A DNA stretch of 64,000 bases from positions 25,484,001 through 25,548,000 of the forward strand of contig OU612073.1 in the NCBI GenBank assembly GCA_914767715.1, read 5' to 3'. The notes beneath the pieces are model-generated. The model ran no database searches. It had not been told where the DNA came from and saw only the letters and a list, made by a program, of their open reading frames with translations. Positions 40,101 through 48,153 of the stretch are shown piece by piece. Made by a program: the position numbers and the translations under genes. How positions within the stretch are numbered: position 1 is the first letter of the stretch; every line of letters begins with the position of its first letter. Origin of the DNA: Membranipora membranacea (Eukaryota > Bryozoa > Gymnolaemata > Cheilostomatida > Membraniporidae).

Positions 40101-43100
40101 AGTAAGGATGATAGTAATATTACCTTGTAGCTCTGAGATGGGGTAAGGGTATGGAGTAAGGATGATAGTAATATTACCTTGTAGTTCTGAGATGGGGTAA
40201 GGGTATGGAGTAAGGATGATAGTAATATTACCCTGTAGTTCTGAGATGGGTAAGGGTATTGAGTAAGGATGATAGTAATATTACCTTGTAGCTCTGAGAT
40301 GGGGTAAGGGTATGGAGTAAGGATGATAGTAATATTACCTTGTAGTTCTGAGATGGGGTAAGGGTATGGAGTAAGGATGATAGTAATATTACCCTGTAGT
40401 TCTGAGATGGGTAAGGGTATTGAGTAAGGATGATAGTAATATTACCTTGTAGCTCTGAGATGGGGTAAGGGTATGGAGTAAGGATGATAGTAATATTACC
40501 TTGTAGTTCTGAGATGGGGTAAGGGTATGGAGTAAGGATGATAGTATTATTACCTTGTAGTTCTGAGATGGGTAAGGGTATGGAGTAAGGATGATAGTAA
40601 TATTACCCTGTAGCTCTGAGATGGGGTAAGGGTATGGAGTAAGGATGATAGTAATATTACCTTGTAGTTCTGAGATGGGGTAAGGGTATGGAGTAAGGAT
40701 GATAGTATTATTACCCTGTAGCTCTGAGATGGGGTAAGGGTATGGAGTAAGGATGATAGTAATATTACCTTGTAGTTCTGAGATGGGTAAGGGTATGGAG
40801 TAAGGATGATAGTAATATTACCCTGTAGCTCTGAGATGGGTAAGGGTATGGAGTAAGGATGATAGTAATATTACCCTGTAGCTCTGAGATGGGTAAGGGT
40901 ATGGAGTAAGGATGATAGTAATATTACCCTGTAGCTCTGAGATGGGGTAAGGGTATGGAGTAAGGATGATAGTAATATTACCCTGTAGCTCTGAGATGGG
41001 TAAGGGTATGGAGTAAGGATGATAGTAATATTACCTTGTAGTTCTGAGATGGGGTAAGGGTATGGAGTAAGGATGATAGTAATATTACCTTGTAGTTCTG
41101 AGATGGGGTAAGGGTATGGAGTAAGGATGATAGTAATATTACCCTGTAGCTCTGAGATGGGTAAGGGTATGGAGTAAGGATGATAGTAATATTACCTTGT
41201 AGTTCTGAGATGGGGTAAGGGTATGGAGTAAGGATGATAGTAATATTACCCTGTAGCTCTGAGATGGGTAAGGGTATGGAGTAAGGATGATAGTAATATT
41301 ACCCTGTAGTTCTGAGATGGGTAAGGGTATGGAGTAAGGATGATAGTAATATTACCTTGTAGCTCTGAGATGGGGTAAGGGTATGGAGTAAGGATGATAG
41401 TAATATTACCTTGTAGTTCTGAGATGGGGTAAGGGTATGGAGTAAGGATGATAGTAATATTACCCTGTAGTTCTGAGATGGGGTAAGGGTATGGAGTAAG
41501 GATGATAGTAATATTACCCTGTAGTTCTGAGATGGGTAAGGGTATGGAGTAAGGATGATAGTATTATTACCTTGTAGTTCTGAGATGGGGTAAGGGTATG
41601 GAGTAAGGATGATAGTAATATTACCTTGTAGTTCTGAGATGGGGTAAGGGTATGGAGTAAGGATGATAGTAATATTACCTTGTAGTTCTGAGATGGGGTA
41701 AGGGTATGGAGTAAGGATGATAGTAATATTACCCTGTAGTTCTGAGATGGGGGTAAGGGTATGGAGTAAGGATGATAGTAATATTACCCTGTAGCTCTGA
41801 GATGGGGTAAGGGTATGGAGTAAGGATGATAGTAATATTACCCTGTAGTTCTGAGATGGGGTAAGGATATGGAGTAAGGATGATAGTATTATTACCTTGT
41901 AGCTCTGAGATGGGGTAAGGGTATGGAGTAAGGATGATAGTAATATTACCCTGTAGCTCTGAGATGGGGTAAGGGTATGGAGTAAGGATGATAGTAATAT
42001 TACCTTGTAGCTCTGAGATGGGTAAGGGTATGGAGTAAGGATGATAGTAATATTACCTTGTAGTTCTGAGATGGGGTAAGAGTATGGAGTAAGGATGATA
42101 GTATTATTACCTTGTAGTTCTGAGATGGGTAAGGGTATGGAGTAAGGATGATAGTAATATTACCCTGTAGCTCTGAGATGGGGTAAGGGTATGGAGTAAG
42201 GATGATAGTAATATTACCCTGCAGTTCTGAGATGGGTAAGGGTATGGAGTAAGGATGATAGTAATATTACCTTGTAGTTCTGAGATGGGGTAAGGGTATG
42301 GAGTAAGGATGATAGTAATATTACCTTGTAGTTCTGAGATGGGGTAAGGGTATGGAGTAAGGATGATAGTAATATTACCCTGTAGTTCTGAGATGGGTAA
42401 GGGTATGGAGTAAGGATGATAGTAATATTACCTTGTAGTTCTGAGATGGGGTAAGGGTATGGAGTAAGGATGATAGTAATATTACCCTGTAGTTCTGAGA
42501 TGGGTAAGGGTATGGAGTAAGGATGATAGTAATATTACCTTGTAGTTCTGAGATGGGGTAAGGGTATGGAGTAAGGATGATAGTATTATTACCTTGTAGT
42601 TCTGAGATGGGGTAAGGGTATGGAGTAAGGATGATAGTAATATTACCCTGTAGTTCTGAGATGGGTAAGGGTATGGAGTAAGGATGATAGTAATATTACC
42701 TTGTAGTTCTGAGATGGGGTAAGGGTATGGAGTAAGGATGATAGTAATATTACCTTGTAGTTCTGAGATGGGGTAAGGGTATGGAGTAAGGATGATAGTA
42801 ATATTACCCTGTAGCTCTGAGATGGGGTAAGGGTATGGAGTAAGGATGATAGTAATATTACCCTGTAGCTCTGAGATGGGGTAAGGGTATGGAGTAAGGA
42901 TGATAGTAATATTACCTTGTAGTTCTGAGATGGGTAAGGGTATGGAGTAAGGATGATAGTTATATTACCCTGTAGCTCTGAGATGGGGTAAGGGTATGGA
43001 GTAAGGATGATAGTATTATTACCTTGTAGTTCTGAGATGGGTAAGGGTATGGAGTAAGGATGATAGTAATATTACCCTGTAGTTCTGAGATGGGTAAGGG

Positions 43101-45693
43101 TATGGAGTAAGGATGATAGTAATATTACCTTGTAGTTCTGAGATGGGGTAAGGGTATGGAGTAAGGATGATAGTAATATTACCCTGTAGCTCTGAGATGG
43201 GATAAGGGTATGGAGTAAGGATGATAGTAATATTACCTTGTAGCTCTGAGATGGAGTGAGGTTGAGTAGATCCAGTTAAAGACAGAGCAGCATGTAGAGG
43301 ACTAAGTACACGAGACTGTACTCTCTCACATCCACCCTGTAGGTCTGATATAAACTTCTCCCTCATTATCAGCTACAACAGTACAGGTGTGAGGTCAAGA
43401 GATCACAAGGTTAGGTCAGAGTTCACCAGGTGAGGTCAGAGGTCACCAGGTGAGGTCAGAAGTCACCAGGTGAGGTCAGAGGTAACAAGGTGAAGCTAGT
43501 TTTGTTTAAAGGGTCAGTTCTATTAGAAAAGTGGATATATTACCCCAGTAAATCAAATATTGTGAGTTCATAGCGCAAATAAAAAATGAAAATTGTGGAA
43601 AAATAGCAATTAGTTTTTGTTCAACTATTTTAGCATGGATCATAGTCAGGGTCAGGGGGAGGAAATAAATCACTATGATCCCAACTTTCAGACTTTGCAG
43701 CAGATTTACTGCAACTAGGTTCCCAGGCCGTTTTATTTCATATCCGCCCTAATGATTTTATCCGCCCTAATGATTTTATCCGCCCTAATGATTTTATCCG
43801 CCCTAATGATTTTATCCGCCCTAATGATTTTATCCGCCCTAATGAGTTTTCAGCCTGAGATCTTTTAAACCATACCAAACTTGGCCTAGCAGGACTGTCA
43901 CTTTAACTTGATATAAGATTCTATGCGATCGGAGAGTTTTTTTATTCTTGACAACAAGCAAACACCACATTAGATTCTTTTCATTAGAGTTATCAGAACT
44001 TCATTAGAGGTGGAGTTTAGTACACTGTCTCTCTTATGGCTCAACTGTAGAGTGAAATCTGAACAATTTCTATGAGCAGATACTCGAGACAGATTATAAT
44101 GTGGAATAGTGGGCTAGATAATACTAAAGCGCACACATTTATAACATTTAATTTGACTGAGAGTCATTAGCCCTCAATCATCAATGTCCTGAGGGGAATT
44201 ATTGGTTAGATAAATCAACCAAAAGGTGTGAGAGTAGGGCCATGTAAGCACTCCTTCTGCTTAACCTTCTCATCCTTCTCACCTTAACATTGATAGCCTT
44301 TCTATCCTGACTGTATGTATACACAGGAGATATAACGCTCCCACTAGTAACCTTAGATTGATCTGAGGTACCGTTTACTCCATACGCCAATCTGGCTATT
44401 AGATACGCTGAATGATCAGATGGTAGTGTAACTCTATACGCCAGCTTCAGCCTACAATAGATGCACTCTCAACAGCTGATTTTTTCGAAATGACGATGTA
44501 GATATGTAAAGTGTCACAGGGTAGCTTTAGGTATATTCAAGGCAAATAGGAATCTTGAGCAATCACTTTACTATGTTACAAATCTCGAAAAATATTTTCA
44601 AATAATGTCAAGGTATTGCTGATCCATAGAAGAATATCAAACAAAAAAAGTCCCATAATTGTTGTCCCCTCGATATAACAGAGGGTCGAATCACAATCAG
44701 ATGGCTTTCTCAAATCAATGATATTTTACTGATAGTGTATCTGAATACCTACATAGTACGTTGTTCCTGATATAAGAAATGAGTCCCTTCAGCCACATTA
44801 CTAGATGTATATAACCAGAATTCTCTTACATGAGGTAAAGTAACAGTCGGATCAGAGGAGCCGATCTGAAAATGTCCTAGACTCATTCCTCGATCATCCG
44901 GAGTGTCCCAAAGCTACAATATAAGTGTGAATGTTTGCAGGTATGGTGTTATCATCCTAGTTCATCTGTCACAAATAGCATAATTAGCCATGACTATTTC
45001 ATCTTGTCTTGCAGGGGCTTGGAGACACACCTCCCTTATAGTATTGCAGGCAGTCAGCAGCAGTCTGATGGTAACAGATAAGGACCCATGAGCTCCATAT
45101 TCGATTGCTGGCCTCAGAAGTCCGTTCTGATTTGGCACTGGTGAACCACTCATCCTCGTTGAATAAGGAGAATAATTACAGGATCTGACGGTGTGCTTTC
45201 ATAAACCAGCGCAGTATGAACATCACCTGTGCCTTCTCTAGCCCGCTATGGTGGCGAGCTCTCTACCCACACGAGACACATGAGCTTAAATAGGGAGGCC
45301 GTAGAGACCTAGAGCATAGCTAAAACATTGATATGTCATATCTGGGCTTTTGATAGTACAGGTTATAGTTTCAGTTGATGAGACTGAACCCTTCAGATCA
45401 AATTATATAAAAAATTCATCGACACATATAGTATGTAGTACTAATACTCCGATTACGTTGACTGATTATTTTGTTGTTGATGATGACAAGCAAACAACAC
45501 ACTAGATTATCTACATATAATTTTACCTTGAGGGGAAGATGAAAAGCTGCCTGAGACAGAAGAGCATCAAGTCCTTCATTGAGTCCATCACCATCATCTG
45601 ATCTACTCCACTTAGCGTGAGCTTCATTGAGTGTGTGCTGTGAAGTAGAGGGGGTGGGGACTCCTCCCGCTGAGCTGTCCACATCATCTCCTA
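11576..45693 (-). CDS. SHPRH: SHPRH-like SNF2 helicase / PHD / RING E3 ubiquitin ligase (about 29 exons)
   Basis: Nuclear Swi2/Snf2-family ATPase with an embedded RING; the family (Rad5, HLTF, SHPRH) polyubiquitinates PCNA at stalled forks. Exons (minus): 45693-45527, 44913-44830, 44444-44283, 43372-43237, 33317-33087, 32893-32718, 32309-32133, 31759-31646, 31394-31287, 30391-30185, 29913-29737, 24795-24685, 24424-24251, 24064-23801, 23448-23339, 22624-22414, 22003-21831, a short exon from 21576, one from 21473 (unsure), 19886-19780, 19287-19140, 18610-17350, 17115-16951, 16464-16384, 15722-15620, 14724-14570, 13119-12917, 12453-12289, 11732-11576. Nearly all junctions agree in phase; total about 1,800 aa. 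Domain order is N-region, motif I, PHD, DEAQ, long linker, RING, helicase C, as in the family. The linker-histone domain of the vertebrate protein is not seen. The first coding exon with its ATG was not found. Confidence 0.9.
12593..12760 (+). repeat. ATCA tetranucleotide microsatellite followed by a 24-bp triplicate
   Basis: About 24 copies of ATCA (12593-12688), then three copies of a 24-bp unit with TTAGGCTGCTGGTTATGA. It lies in the SHPRH intron between exons 27 and 28. The open frame SINQSINQ... across it is not a gene. Confidence 0.9.
13114..14005 (-). repeat. 22-bp array carrying the exon 27 acceptor (about 40 copies)
   Basis: Each unit, read on the gene strand, contains ACTTACTTTTTACAG|GGTAA: a pyrimidine tract, an AG and the first bases of exon 27 (GGTAAT). 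The proximal copy is the genuine acceptor at 13120/13119. Copies vary mainly at one A/G position. The array fills the 3' end of the intron, so about 40 near-equivalent 3' splice sites are lined up. Confidence 0.92.
14570..15722 (-). CDS. SHPRH: SHPRH exons 25-26: RING finger
   Basis: Exon 15722-15620 encodes [20 protein letters not shown] and CHSFCI; exon 14724-14570 continues DCTQVM, then [20 protein letters not shown] and ends NIDIQ|GTGAGA. Zinc ligands: CPIC, the central C-x-H-xx-C cluster (KCCHSFC) and the CPVC pair. The RING recruits the E2 (Ubc13-type partners in Rad5/SHPRH). The RING is split by an intron of 895 bp that contains the hAT-like MITE at 14888-15177. Confidence 0.92.
14888..15177 (+). 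mobile_element. hAT-like MITE, 290 bp, with 8-bp target duplication
   Basis: The terminal inverted repeats CATGGGCGTATATT and AATATACGCCCATG bound a non-coding 290-bp element. It is flanked by a perfect 8-bp direct repeat ATTGAATA (14880-14887 and 15178-15185), the target-site duplication size of the hAT superfamily. It sits in the intron that splits the SHPRH RING. The surrounding AT-rich repeats (ATATATCACTATA) occur in opposite orientation on the two sides. Confidence 0.8.
15727..15770 (-). repeat. 13-bp repeat at the RING exon acceptor
   Basis: Three to four copies of a 13-bp unit (gene strand CATACTTACACCT) directly upstream of exon 25. The last one forms the acceptor ATACTTACAG|GAG at 15723/15722. 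A small example of the splice-site-anchored pattern. Confidence 0.75.
15862..16246 (+). repeat. 17-bp minisatellite in SHPRH intron 24 (about 22 copies)
   Basis: The unit CAGGTGAGCTAGGCCTA is repeated about 22 times with few changes. The plus strand of each copy holds a perfect-looking 5' splice motif (CAG|GTGAGC), but the host gene is on the minus strand, where each copy reads ACCTGTAG|GCC, a weak acceptor-like motif. The array is about 140 bp from exon 25. Confidence 0.9.
16384..17115 (-). CDS. SHPRH: SHPRH exons 23-24: pre-RING linker helices
   Basis: Exon 17115-16951 encodes [49 protein letters not shown] (human counterpart LHIIEPHEVE) and ends AAACAG|GTATAT, the donor carried by the 71-bp array. 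Exon 16464-16384 encodes [27 protein letters not shown] and ends CGAGG|GTAAGT. Both are in phase 0 (55 and 27 codons) and probably form the coiled region that precedes the RING. Confidence 0.9.
16667..16996 (-). repeat. 71-bp array duplicating the end of exon 23 and its donor
   Basis: Four additional copies (period 71 bp) lie downstream of exon 23. Each contains about 46 nt of coding sequence (the part encoding [15 protein letters not shown]) followed by AAACAG|GTATATATAG and about 25 nt of intron. Copies differ by a few substitutions (for example GATCG/GATGG, TGG/TGA). Confidence 0.95.
17350..18610 (-). CDS. SHPRH: SHPRH exon 22: 1.26-kb exon with a long Ser/Pro/Val-rich insertion
   Basis: By far the largest exon. 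It opens [18 protein letters not shown], matching the family's RGLWAISETE segment. It then runs into an insertion of roughly 300 residues with no family counterpart: an acidic and Gln-rich part, about eleven copies of a 5-residue unit ([10 protein letters not shown], 15 bp, about 18003-18170), more Ser/Pro-rich sequence, and three copies of a 9-residue unit SQVSVSTAK (27 bp, about 17514-17597). It returns to family sequence at [15 protein letters not shown] and DDMKKQFK, ending TTCAAG|GTGTGA. Open over 1,260 nt with both splice phases matching, so I call it coding. Confidence 0.88.
18855..18975 (+). repeat. Dispersed repeat, copy A
   Basis: The segment with GATCCATTTTGCCTGCATTT recurs in inverted orientation at about 22765-22870. 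No coding potential was recognised. The plus-strand open frame across it (18718-18996) is considered chance. Confidence 0.55.
19140..19287 (-). CDS. SHPRH: SHPRH exon 21: cysteine-containing linker segment
   Basis: Encodes [30 protein letters not shown] and ends FDFAER at GAGAG|GTTTGT. It corresponds to the vertebrate segment with CxxC and a following acidic stretch (CVFCKADELFTEYE in the human protein). It enters with GACAG|GTACAG in phase 1 after exon 20 and leaves with two bases over, matching exon 22. Confidence 0.88.
19780..22003 (-). CDS. SHPRH: SHPRH exons 17-20: mid-linker, partly unresolved
   Basis: Exon 22003-21831 encodes [13 protein letters not shown] (family WW-containing segment) and ends TACTAG|GTGTGT. 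An exon starting at 21576 (GACAG|AGAACGC) encodes [12 protein letters not shown]. It may stop at 21560 (T|GTGAGC, a 17-nt microexon) or at 21534 (AAAA|GTTAGT). From 21473 (TTTCCAG|TAAAC) a frame [17 protein letters not shown] runs to CTCAG|GTACCC at 21418. That frame phases with the microexon but leaves a one-base conflict into exon 19886-19780 ([16 protein letters not shown]), unless the latter uses the alternative acceptor GTGAAG|TCAGC. cDNA is needed here. Confidence 0.6.
20088..21430 (-). repeat. 15-bp G-rich array ending at a putative SHPRH donor (about 90 copies)
   Basis: The plus-strand unit is GGGGTACCTGAGGGC with variants (GAGGTT, AGTGTA, CTAAA). On the gene strand each copy reads CCCTCAG|GTACCC. 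The array begins at the putative donor at 21418/21417 of the exon [10 protein letters not shown] and fills the following intron. The unit is a multiple of three, so long frames ([20 protein letters not shown]) are open on both strands; these are repeat artefacts, not proteins. The runs of three to four G every few bases can form G-quadruplexes. Confidence 0.9.
21605..21733 (+). repeat. TATACATATATG microsatellite
   Basis: Alternating TATACATATATG / TATACACATATG units, about ten copies, in the intron between exons 17 and 18. The open frames ([16 protein letters not shown]) are artefacts. Confidence 0.9.
22414..24795 (-). CDS. SHPRH: SHPRH exons 12-16: end of lobe 1 and start of the long inter-lobe linker
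   Basis: Exon 24795-24685 encodes [11 protein letters not shown] to KADVKDQ. Exon 24424-24251 encodes [18 protein letters not shown] and ends YSLAA|GTAAGT. Exon 24064-23801 has [34 protein letters not shown], plus a short repeated [10 protein letters not shown] segment not in the family. Exon 23448-23339 has [28 protein letters not shown] and ends CTGAA|GTAAGT. Exon 22624-22414 has [15 protein letters not shown] and ends PICK. The order matches the vertebrate protein segment by segment. The first exon has the 40-bp array on its acceptor and exon 15 the 30-bp array on its donor. Confidence 0.9.
22765..22870 (-). repeat. Dispersed repeat, copy B (inverted relative to copy A)
   Basis: Contains ATGCAGGCAAAATGGATC, the reverse complement of the core at 18855-18975, in the SHPRH intron upstream of exon 16 in gene sense. 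A short non-autonomous transposon is possible; ends were not defined. Confidence 0.5.
22914..23364 (-). repeat. 30-bp array duplicating the end of exon 15 and its donor (about 15 copies)
   Basis: On the gene strand each unit contains ACGCTAACCATAATCTGAA|G followed by TAAGT: 24 nt of the exon's last codons (HANHNLK) plus the donor GTAAGT. The genuine donor is at 23339/23338; the copies follow it in the intron. Two or three copies have a small insertion. Confidence 0.95.
24769..29563 (-). repeat. 40-bp satellite carrying the exon 12 acceptor (about 120 copies)
   Basis: The exact period is 40 bp. On the gene strand each unit contains TATTGTAG|GTATGGGACA then GTGTATTATACAGG: 14 nt of intron end with AG plus 26 nt of exon 12 start (VWDSVLYR). 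The functional acceptor is at the gene-proximal end (24796/24795). Variation is limited to a few positions (GCCTGT/GTCTGT/GCCTAT, ATAC/ACAC). Variant blocks recur, for example TACGCTGTCC at 26821 and 28221 (35 units apart) and a GTAC/ACAC block at about 25571 and 27771 (55 units), showing internal segmental duplication. Confidence 0.96.
29737..31394 (-). CDS. SHPRH: SHPRH exons 9-11: motifs Ia to III, DEAQ box
   Basis: Exon 31394-31287 encodes [18 protein letters not shown] (motif Ia region) and ends GTAATG|GTAGGT. Exon 30391-30185 encodes [17 protein letters not shown] and ends AVQWWR at TGGAGG|GTAAGC. Exon 29913-29737 encodes [11 protein letters not shown], where motif II is DEAQ as in SHPRH rather than DEAH, then [10 protein letters not shown] (motif III) and [13 protein letters not shown]. 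All are phase 0. The 27-bp array starts at the donor of exon 9. Confidence 0.92.
30478..31290 (-). repeat. 27-bp array starting at the exon 9 donor (about 30 copies)
   Basis: On the gene strand units read CATGGTATGTACAGTAGTAT then AGTAAGT, so each holds ATG|GTATGT and a second GTAAGT. The real exon 9 end is GTAATG|GTAGGTACAGTAG at 31287/31286, the first unit of the array. The exonic share is only three to four bases. Some copies are 24 or 29 bp. Confidence 0.9.
31646..32309 (-). CDS. SHPRH: SHPRH exons 7-8: PHD finger inserted in lobe 1
   Basis: Exon 32309-32133 begins VLACMVCNP, directly following GKTVE, and after about 45 residues reaches FECTCG. Exon 31759-31646 continues IECSMC, QQHAECV and YKCPHC. 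Together they give a CxC, CxxC, HxxC, CxxC zinc-ligand series, a PHD finger that in the family reads chromatin. Both exons are phase 0 (59 and 38 codons). In the vertebrate protein a linker-histone (H15) domain lies between motif I and the PHD. Here the two are joined inside a single 177-nt exon with no room for it. Confidence 0.88.
32718..33317 (-). CDS. SHPRH: SHPRH exons 5-6: start of the SNF2 ATPase lobe 1 with Walker A
   Basis: Exon 33317-33087 encodes the family signature [17 protein letters not shown], the Q-motif-like entry to the SNF2 domain. Exon 32893-32718 continues with [14 protein letters not shown] and the Walker A block [13 protein letters not shown], the ATP-binding motif I. 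Junctions are CAAG|GT..AG|GTGTGAG into exon 5, AAAG|GTAAAT out of it, and TTGAG|GTATTC out of exon 6. The lysine and threonine of GKT are intact, so ATP binding is expected. Confidence 0.92.
33757..43254 (-). repeat. 54-bp satellite carrying the exon 4 donor (about 176 copies, 9.5 kb)
   Basis: On the gene strand each unit contains CCATCTCAGAGCTACAAG|GT followed by AATATTACT: 18 nt of the exon end (ISELQG) plus the donor and about 36 nt of intron. Units are 54 bp with 53-bp variants (GGGTAAG for GGGGTAAG). A 54-bp unit is open in frame ([17 protein letters not shown]). The genuine donor is at 43237/43236. Rare variants recur about 3.93-3.98 kb apart, indicating a higher-order duplication. Confidence 0.96.
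43237..45693 (-). CDS. SHPRH: SHPRH exons 1-4: N-terminal region
   Basis: Exon 45693/45690-45527 ([13 protein letters not shown] to AAFHLPLK) enters at a TTTTTTACAAG acceptor, so a more 5' coding exon should exist. Exon 44913-44830 encodes [15 protein letters not shown]. Exon 3 has two possible acceptors, 44451 (TAG|G) and 44444 (GAAG|CTG); only the latter keeps phase 0 with exon 2. It ends [14 protein letters not shown] at 44283. Exon 43372-43237 ends SISELQG at CAAG|GTAATA, the junction carrying the 9.5-kb array. Similarity to the family is weak in this part. The exons are supported mainly by splice sites and phase. Confidence 0.65.
43383..43494 (+). repeat. AGGTGAGGTCAGAGGTCACC-type tandem repeat
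   Basis: Five imperfect units of about 20 bp with GGTGAGGTCAGAGGTCACC sit just upstream (gene sense) of exon 4. Its acceptor TGTTGTAG|CTG is at 43373/43372. Confidence 0.75.
43504..43911 (+). mobile_element. MITE family A, copy 1, with internal 18-bp tandem expansion
   Basis: Shares about 300 bp with 53152-53475, including GAAAAGTGGATATATTACCC and GACTTTGCAG, and ends CAGGACTGTCACTTTAA, which is inverted relative to the left end of the other copy (AAGGTGACAGTCCTATTAG). Internally it carries six copies of an 18-bp unit, TATCCGCCCTAATGATTT (about 43741-43845). It lies in SHPRH intron 3. Confidence 0.75.
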
Positions 45694-48153
45694 CTTGTAA
45701 AAAATATAAAGTAGCTTAGAATCATAATAATCCATATTATAAAATGACAAAAGGAATCTTAGGCCACTATATAAAAAGTATGCAAATATACAAATAATAA
45801 CCAGGTCAAGCAATAAAACGCTACCATTTAAAGTTGTCAACAGTATGAAATACAATACACTTAGAGATTTCCACTCACTTTAAACTCAAGGTGACATCAA
45901 CAATAATATCAACAAGGAAACCATAAGCTGTAATTCGACTGTTCTGATTGGCTCATATAGGTGTCAGATTGAACCCACCTGTCAGGTCGATCACACCGAC
46001 AGGAAGCTTCCTAACAGGTGCTCCACTTTTCCTCTTTCTGGTCATAATCAGGAGTTGTGGTCCACTTTACCAGGTTTCTGCTTTAAATAGAGGAATTCCA
46101 GTAAGACTTGCAAGGAGAATTATCCATAGGTTACATATTCTAAAATATTTCGAGAATATGTCCATCCCAAAACATATAGGCATAGTAGAAGTATATTAAC
46201 GTGCTGACCATCATTCATCATTTATCGAACTGGCTAACTCGCATCACTGATGTGACAAGGACATAAAGAATTTTGCAAAAGGCAGCAACCAAGATCGATA
46301 GAGATCGCATCAACTCACTGAGCATGAGTACCATTAGAAGAAATTTGGTGTTAATGTCATCATTAAAGGTGGGTACACGTTAAAGTAGGCACTCAAACTA
46401 AATTGATTCTCACGTTCAGATTGTTACATGACAATAGTGCAGTGTTGATATATATGTTATAAGTATAGGAGAATACTGTGATCAGGTAATACTTGGTCGC
46501 AGCTATTGGCACCAAATGAGCAGCACATGAGGTATGGCATGGCAATATTAAATTATATTTAAATAATATTGAAATTAAATAAAAATAAATTTCATTACAT
46601 AACATGCTTCATGAAATGAAAGAAGGTGGAACCAAAACCTGAATTGTGACAAGCATTGTTATAGATATTGTTATTAGTATGAATGCTGGTCTTTTCATAA
46701 ATACTAACACAATTATTTTGGGGAGTTGCACTCTCATTTATTATATAAACTGTGTTTCAACATTCAATCTAGCCTGTCTTAACAAGCTTTGTTCGGGTGG
46801 GGCTTTGTTCCCCCACCGAACAAAGCTTGTTAAGACAGGCTAGATCCAATCCAGCACTTTCAACATTCATTCTGGCTAGTACGTTCAAACCCGATGATTT
46901 AAGGTACAGTTGATACGGTTGGGAAACAATGCTGTAATTTTTGTCAGATCATGGACCACAGCTAGAGACTACTTGGTCAGATTGCCATTGAAAGGTCGTG
47001 CCTTAAACACCAAGGCTAGCTAGGCAACAGTCTTGTTAAACAAGGAAGATTTCACTCAAATAAATGAAATTCTTTAGCTACAATGATGTCCATGTCGGTC
47101 TGATGTTGACTTCATTCATTGTAAAAAATCTGTGAATTCCGGGATGGGCACTAAAAACAGGCACTGGAAAATTGAGCTGTAAGATGTGACAAGACTGTTG
47201 TATGGTAGTCTTAGGTGCTGTAAGGTGCGGTGCATGTTATAGCAATCCAACCAACGCAACACCAAAAAAGACGTGGTAGGTGCTGTATGGGATATCATAC
47301 AGCAATGAAGGCCTACACAGCAGTGTTGTAGATACTGTGGGGCCCGCATGAATGTATGCCTGCCACAACTCTGAAACATTGTTGCATTGCAATTTGTTTA
47401 TATCTGTTTTGAGACACTGTGAGGGAGGGAGTCGGGAGACATTGTAGGACTGTCTACTCTTGGGACATCTCAGGACAATGTGAGGCAGTCTTGCCTGAGG
47501 TTGAAAGACTGTCCTGCGACGAATGCATAAAAGCAATCCATCTAAAAAAACAAACAAAAGACTTTGGTGGATAAAAATATACGCAACCCTTTGGTTTTTT
47601 ATATAAACTTTAAGGGTTGTGCCAGGGAACTGGCTTAGTTAAAAATTAAAATCATGAGCTATGTTTATAGGTATTGTCTGCCTGCCCCTTGCTTGTTGTC
47701 TGGCGCCGCGCCTGTCTGCTGCTCGCTGTGGGGCAGTTGCTTGGTCATCGTTGTTGTTGTGTGCCGCCTTGTCTGCCGGCCCCGGTGGATTGCCATTACT
47801 GTGGCTGACGTTGGGTTGCTCTGGTTTGACCATACCGCTTCGTACTTGCTTGCTGCCCAATTACTAGCAATACTATAGCATAGTTTTACCCTAATTAACT
47901 CCATACTAATTTGTCACTAGCTAGTGCGTCAACGGATCCATGTAGCTTGTTGTGCTCATGATATTCTTTTGGCCGAAACAGCAATTTAATCATGACTCAT
48001 GTCTCATTATATTGTTCAACATAAACACTCAGTTTACCTGCAAGTTGGCAGGTTTCCAGCGCCAGCCTCTACAGCTGTGACTTTAGAAACTGTTGTGCCA
48101 CAATCGGTTTATCGTTCCAGGTCAGCAGCAACTTTTCAAATAACAGGCTAATA
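45694..48153. other. Spacer upstream of SHPRH, no confident gene
   Basis: The missing first SHPRH coding exon, 5' UTR and promoter should lie here or further up. The open frames at 45948-46199, 46393-46605, 47116-47557 and 47639-47904 have no recognisable similarity or splice support. 47670-47830 is notably GC-rich compared with its surroundings and may be transposon-derived. A long hairpin lies at 46767-46845. Confidence 0.4.
46767..46845. repeat. Near-perfect inverted repeat (35-bp arms)
   Basis: ATCTAGCCTGTCTTAACAAG... pairs with ...CTTGTTAAGACAGGCTAGAT around the centre GGGGCTTTGTTCCCC. It would extrude as a cruciform or form a stable RNA hairpin. No flanking element was identified; TTTCAACATTCA occurs on both sides as a direct repeat. 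Confidence 0.85.

Noticed and set aside
44962-45153. Minus-strand 63-codon frame starting [11 protein letters not shown], between SHPRH exons 1 and 2
   Set aside because: Exons 1 and 2 join in phase without it, no clean donor was found, and no similarity was recognised. It may be transposon debris or a separate small exon.
47639-47904. Overlapping frames in a GC-rich patch (both strands open)
   Set aside because: Simultaneous frames on both strands reflect the lack of TA-rich stops in GC-rich DNA; no domain was seen.
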